Positions 60,642 through 64,000 of a stretch of 64,000 nt of DNA are shown here, piece after piece (within the stretch, counting starts at the first letter, position 1; the number at the start of each line of letters is the position of its first letter). Location: NCBI GenBank assembly GCA_964653655.1, contig CAZZHG010000004.1:22562-86561 (forward strand), given 5' to 3'. The position numbers were made by a program, and so were the translations under genes. The notes under the pieces were generated by a model, which was not told where the DNA came from, did no database searches, and worked only from the letters and a program-made list of their open reading frames with translations. Source of the DNA: CAZZHG01 sp964653655 (GTDB taxonomy: Bacteria; Bdellovibrionota; FAC87; UBA2466).

Positions 60642-61796
60642 GTGGAGAAATCGACAATTACTTCCGGCTCCCGCTTTGCCGCCGTCGACGGAATGCGAGG
60701 CGTCAGCATTCTGATGGTCGTGATTTCCCACGTCCTGATGTCCGAATTCAATTCTGATTTCCCGGGACGGGCCGCCCTCGGAATGTTCTTCCACGGGCTC
60801 CTCGGCGTCCGGATCTTCTTCGTAATCAGCGGCTTCATCATCACCTACATTCTGATGACCGAGTACACGGCCACCGGCTCGGTGTCGCTTCCGGATTTTT
60901 ACAAGCGGCGGTTCGTGCGGCTGCTCCCGGCGCTTTTCGCGTTCGTCGCTGGCGCCGCAATCCTCAGCTCCTTCTCGAAGAACGGAGCGATGCCCGCCTA
61001 CTGCGCGGCTTCCGCACTGACGTTTACGATGGCCTTCACCAAAAGCTGCGGTTGGGACACGGCCCACCTTTGGTCGCTCACGGTCGAGGAAATTTTCTAT
61101 CTCGCCTGGCCGCTAATGCTGGCGCGCGGCCTGCGGAAACGATCGGTCACCCTTCCCTTGCTCGTCGTCTGCATGATATCGAACGTGGCCCGAGCGGCGA
61201 ACTACTTCATCGCGCGAGGTTCGCTCCCCCAGTTCCCCCTATGGGAGCATGCGAGCGTGTTCATGTACTTCGATCAGATCGCCATCGGCGCCTGGATTGC
61301 CTACTCATACGCCGCCGACAAAACCGGATTCGAAAGGCTGTATCGCCTTGGGCATGGCACTTCGAGAGCTCTCGCCCTCGGCTGCATTCTGCTCGCTCAC
61401 CTCGGCTCTGAAGCGGGGCCGGTCTCCGTGGCGCTGTTTCCAATTTCGAGTCCGTTGCTTTCTTTCGGGACGGCGTGGCTCCTAGGCAGCCTGATCAGCC
61501 GGCCCGAGGGCCTGTGGCACAAGTGCCTCGCCTGGAAACCTCTGGCTGGTATCGGTCTGGTTTCCTACAGCCTGTATCTCTGGCAAGAGCTCTTCTTCGT
61601 TGCCGGAGGCTCAGTTTCCAACTCCAACCTACAGGGGCTGGCACGATTCCCGGTAAACATATTGGCGATGTCCACATGCGCGTGGCTTTCGTATCGCTTC
61701 GTCGAGAAACCGTCTCATCGGCTCGCCCTCCAATGGGGCATCCTTAAAGCAAGAAAATCGCCTCCTCCCTCCGTCCCCTTCAAGCGCGCCGGCTGA
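60642..61796 (+). CDS. Acyltransferase 3 family membrane protein
   Basis: 384 residues, GTG start. VDGMRGVSILMVVISHVL contains the conserved His, and GVRIFFVISGFIITYILM the second motif. HLWSLTVEEIFYLAWPL is the central LWSL-VEEQFY motif. About ten membrane segments, no SGNH domain. O-acetylates or O-acylates an envelope glycan. The ribosome site is poor. Confidence 0.9.
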   Translation: MEKSTITSGSRFAAVDGMRGVSILMVVISHVLMSEFNSDFPGRAALGMFFHGLLGVRIFFVISGFIITYILMTEYTATGSVSLPDFYKRRFVRLLPALFAFVAGAAILSSFSKNGAMPAYCAASALTFTMAFTKSCGWDTAHLWSLTVEEIFYLAWPLMLARGLRKRSVTLPLLVVCMISNVARAANYFIARGSLPQFPLWEHASVFMYFDQIAIGAWIAYSYAADKTGFERLYRLGHGTSRALALGCILLAHLGSEAGPVSVALFPISSPLLSFGTAWLLGSLISRPEGLWHKCLAWKPLAGIGLVSYSLYLWQELFFVAGGSVSNSNLQGLARFPVNILAMSTCAWLSYRFVEKPSHRLALQWGILKARKSPPPSVPFKRAG

Positions 61797-61864
61797 TCGT
61801 CGATGCACGGCTTCTTGAGCAAATGCCTCACTCTTAATATCGTTATTCCCATCAGGGGGAACTC

Positions 61865-62146
61865 ATGAAGGCGCCCAACCGACGGCACGAACGCATTCCG
61901 GTCGCGATCGAAGCGGAAATGGAAAAAAAGAGCGTCCAGATTGGAAACCTCTCCCGGGGTGGCGCTTTCGTCCGCGGACTGGCAGCGGGCTCACTCTTCG
62001 AGTCCGTTAAGATTTCCTTGAACGGCATGGAGGTGGAAGCCGAGATCCGCTGGGTGCGCGGCACGGGTGACACCGGCTTCGGCCTGCAATTCGAAGTGGA
62101 GCTCGAGCCCGATAAGTTTCTCGCCCTGACTGGAATCGCCGGCTAG
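61865..62146 (+). CDS. Stand-alone PilZ-domain protein
   Basis: 93 residues. N-terminal RRHERIPVAI and NLSRGGAFVRG carry the RxxxR and N/DxSxxG motifs that bind c-di-GMP, with GFGLQFE near the end. AGGGGGA five bases before the ATG. Single-domain PilZ proteins usually act as adaptors for motility or exopolysaccharide machinery. Confidence 0.92.
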   Translation: MKAPNRRHERIPVAIEAEMEKKSVQIGNLSRGGAFVRGLAAGSLFESVKISLNGMEVEAEIRWVRGTGDTGFGLQFEVELEPDKFLALTGIAG

Positions 62147-62437
62147 CCCGGAAAGTGTGCGCCGAACCCACAAAGCGCAAATTCGAGAGTTTCTCTTTTC
62201 CCGCCTCCGCCCAACCCATCGACACGCGGCCGATCTACAAGCCCGGGATCATTGCCGATAGAGCGAAGCGAAAAGTGTATCGCGACGCATCGACGCGGCG
62301 TGAAATTGTCTTCAGAACGGTCAGACGTTACGCCGATAAAGTGTTGTACCACCCCGCTTGGAATATGAACTTCCTTTCACCCGACGCCGACGATTTCGGC
62401 CACGGTGATCGGGTAATCCTTTTGTATGGGGGGCGAG
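62147..62437. other. Intergenic segment before the Ntn-hydrolase gene
   Basis: 291 bases. A frame on the + strand would give an unconvincing 126-residue protein that overlaps the next gene. I regard the segment as leader or non-coding. GGGGGGCG serves as the ribosome site of the following gene. Confidence 0.35.
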
Positions 62438-64000
62438 ATGTCTTTGAAAATCCGTTCGGCTATTGGTCTTGGTCTGCTTCTAACCGGCACGCTGGCCCGG
62501 GCGGCCGGCCTGTACGACATACCCAAGGCGGTTAAAGCCAAGTACGCCCCTATTTACTCCCTGAAGGTCGTCGACCAGGGAGACGGTAGTTACTCCTTCG
62601 GCCCCGCGAGACGGTTCAACCGCCGAGGTGTCCACGTGCTGTATCTCGTCGGAGATCGATTCGAGATGGCCTTCCAGCACGGACGGCTTCTGCGGGAAGA
62701 AATCCGCCAAGGGGCGCTTCTCGAAGCGGCCAATGGACTCGGCAACAGCACGAAGGAGGTGATGGGCGATCATCTGATCTCCAAGGCCGCCTCCGCCCTT
62801 CTCTACAAGACGATCACCGAACGGATGTACAAATTTTCCATGAATAACCCGGTCGCGGCGCTCGTCGATCCGCGGGCCGACGGTTACGGCCTAAGCGAGG
62901 GAAGCGGAATCGATCTGAAAACGTTGATCCGCGCCGCCCTCAGCACGGAGTCCATAACCGTGCTCCTCGGAAAGAACCTGAGCGGAAAGCTCTTTTCCAA
63001 GAGCGGAGTTTCCCCGAACCAGTGCTCCTCCTTCGTCGCCTGGGGCGATGCTACCGCGAACGGTGAGATAATCATCGGCCGCAATACCGACTACTGGCTC
63101 AACGGAAGCTTCGATAGGTTTCCGACGGTCATCTACTTCAACCCGACCGACGGCTACCAGAAATACATGACGGTGAGCTCTGCGGGCATTCACAACGCCG
63201 GCGTCGTCGGAATGAACGAGTCGGGCATCTACGTGGACGTCCACACGATCCCGACGAAGGACGTTTCCTCCGAAGGAATTCCGGTATTCATGATCGCCCA
63301 GGAAGTACTCCGTTCGGCGAAGAACTTCGACGAGGCGCTCGCCAACTTCAAGAAAGCAAAGCCCGGCGCCGGCTGGACCTACGTGCTCGTCAGCACGAAG
63401 GAACGCAAGGCCGCCACCATCGAGTTTTCGAACACGGGAATCGGCATCCGCGCCATGACCGGAGACACTCTCGTGCAAACGAATCACTGGCTCACGCCGG
63501 AAATGCAATCCCGCTTCGAGCCGGTGAATGCGAGCACTTACGGGGACACCCTGTCCCGGTACAAACGCATATCGGACATGCTCGCGGCGGGCCGTGGAAG
63601 GCTCGACGAAAGAGGCGCCGCGGCCATCCTGGGCGACAAATGGGACGTGAACAAGAACGGGCCGGCGTGGCTCGGAAACACGGTAGCCGTTCACACGACG
63701 ATGACCAGCGCCGTGGTCCAGCCCGATCGGGGCCGGATTCTCGTCGCCAATGGAACGGCTCCCGTCTCTCAGACGGAGTACGTGGAATTTCCGATTACGC
63801 TTCGCGATCCGGACGCTTTCGCTTCGGCTTCCTACGATCATTTTCCGAACGACTCCTTCAAAGTGCAGCACCCCGAGATGGCGGCCGCCGAACAGGCGTT
63901 CATCAAGGCCAAAATCGCAAACGAAAGAGATTTGGATCTCGAAAAAACGGCGGAACACCTCTGGGAGCCCATGCAGCTCGATCCCACGGCGCCCCGAGGC
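62438..64000 (+). CDS. Exported C45/penicillin acyltransferase-like Ntn hydrolase, 3' truncated
   Basis: 521 codons are visible, still open at the window end. Signal peptide ends near LARAAGL. After a propeptide of about 190 residues comes NQCSSFVAWGDATANG, with the likely autoproteolytic nucleophile Cys196, followed by EIIIGRNTDYW with the Arg and Asp typical of acyl-CoA:6-APA acyltransferase-like enzymes. GMNESGIYVDVHTIPT is also a family block. Such enzymes hydrolyse amide bonds in acyl peptides, lipids or beta-lactams. Location is probably periplasmic. GGGGGGCG stands before the ATG. Confidence 0.87.
   Translation, partial: MSLKIRSAIGLGLLLTGTLARAAGLYDIPKAVKAKYAPIYSLKVVDQGDGSYSFGPARRFNRRGVHVLYLVGDRFEMAFQHGRLLREEIRQGALLEAANGLGNSTKEVMGDHLISKAASALLYKTITERMYKFSMNNPVAALVDPRADGYGLSEGSGIDLKTLIRAALSTESITVLLGKNLSGKLFSKSGVSPNQCSSFVAWGDATANGEIIIGRNTDYWLNGSFDRFPTVIYFNPTDGYQKYMTVSSAGIHNAGVVGMNESGIYVDVHTIPTKDVSSEGIPVFMIAQEVLRSAKNFDEALANFKKAKPGAGWTYVLVSTKERKAATIEFSNTGIGIRAMTGDTLVQTNHWLTPEMQSRFEPVNASTYGDTLSRYKRISDMLAAGRGRLDERGAAAILGDKWDVNKNGPAWLGNTVAVHTTMTSAVVQPDRGRILVANGTAPVSQTEYVEFPITLRDPDAFASASYDHFPNDSFKVQHPEMAAAEQAFIKAKIANERDLDLEKTAEHLWEPMQLDPTAPRG

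Noticed and set aside
62155..62535. Open frame of 126 codons on the + strand
   Set aside because: It overlaps the signal-peptide region of the Ntn-hydrolase gene in another frame, has no ribosome site and low-complexity Arg/Pro composition.

Overview
The window reads as a GC-rich (by eye somewhat under 60% G+C) chromosomal segment of a Gram-negative bacterium. Supporting signs are several lipoprotein signal peptides, C-terminal aromatic outer-membrane barrels, a Wzx/Wzy-type polysaccharide locus, PilZ proteins and standard Shine-Dalgarno sites. The many small secreted proteins without recognised families, the TPR plus winged-helix regulator, and the GH26/GH5 and GT-C mixture suggest a Bdellovibrionota or other deltaproteobacterial-type lineage, but nothing here fixes the taxon. 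No rRNA, phage or plasmid gene is present. The only RNA gene seen is a tRNA-Gly(CCC).

Layout. 1-11.9 kb is housekeeping and signalling: the end of aguB, a CHASE2-cyclase-PilZ protein, a Dus enzyme, two sugar epimerases, a Thr/Lys-rich lipoprotein, a secreted unknown, a two-subunit molybdenum hydroxylase and a NYN-domain protein. 12-31.1 kb is a large exopolysaccharide region: an acyltransferase, a GH5, a three-gene glycosyltransferase operon, two tandem GH26 enzymes and a flippase. It continues with a collinear operon of initiating sugar transferase, deacetylase, Wzz-like protein, Wzy-like polymerase, GT2, epimerase, outer-membrane barrel and GT-C protein. Inside this region, at 22.1-22.7 kb, a four-helix-bundle (S23/IVS-type) gene sits between inverted, hexamer-periodic repeats. 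Two gene-less repeats of the same architecture lie at 4.3 kb and 13.1 kb.

31.2-44.4 kb is accessory: the tRNA, an operon of secreted Cys-containing proteins, a DUF2231 membrane protein, a radical SAM protein, lipoproteins, a TPR-winged-helix regulator, a di-haem cytochrome and a J-domain-like protein lacking HPD. It ends in a cluster of five very small genes (two of them duplicated CsbD-like genes) divergent from a NhaR-like LysR regulator. 44.4-51.9 kb holds GT-C and acyltransferase membrane proteins, a histidine kinase overlapping a STAS-like gene, and more small secreted proteins, including a second member of a family with a W-x-G-G-T-R-P-L motif.

51.9-58.8 kb is a compact two-direction cluster for activating and transferring an unusual sugar or polyol phosphate. 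It encodes a class II aldolase, a truncated GDPD-like protein, a GT2, a HAD phosphatase, a protein with two tandem nucleotidyltransferase domains, and a fusion of a GT-C membrane enzyme with a uridine-kinase-like P-loop kinase. 58.8-64 kb closes with an outer-membrane protein, a CAP-domain lipoprotein, an acyltransferase, a stand-alone PilZ protein and an exported C45/penicillin acyltransferase-like Ntn hydrolase that runs off the end.

A regulatory theme is that several genes without a Shine-Dalgarno sequence have a perfect TATAAT 7-8 bases before the ATG, which suggests leaderless transcripts.
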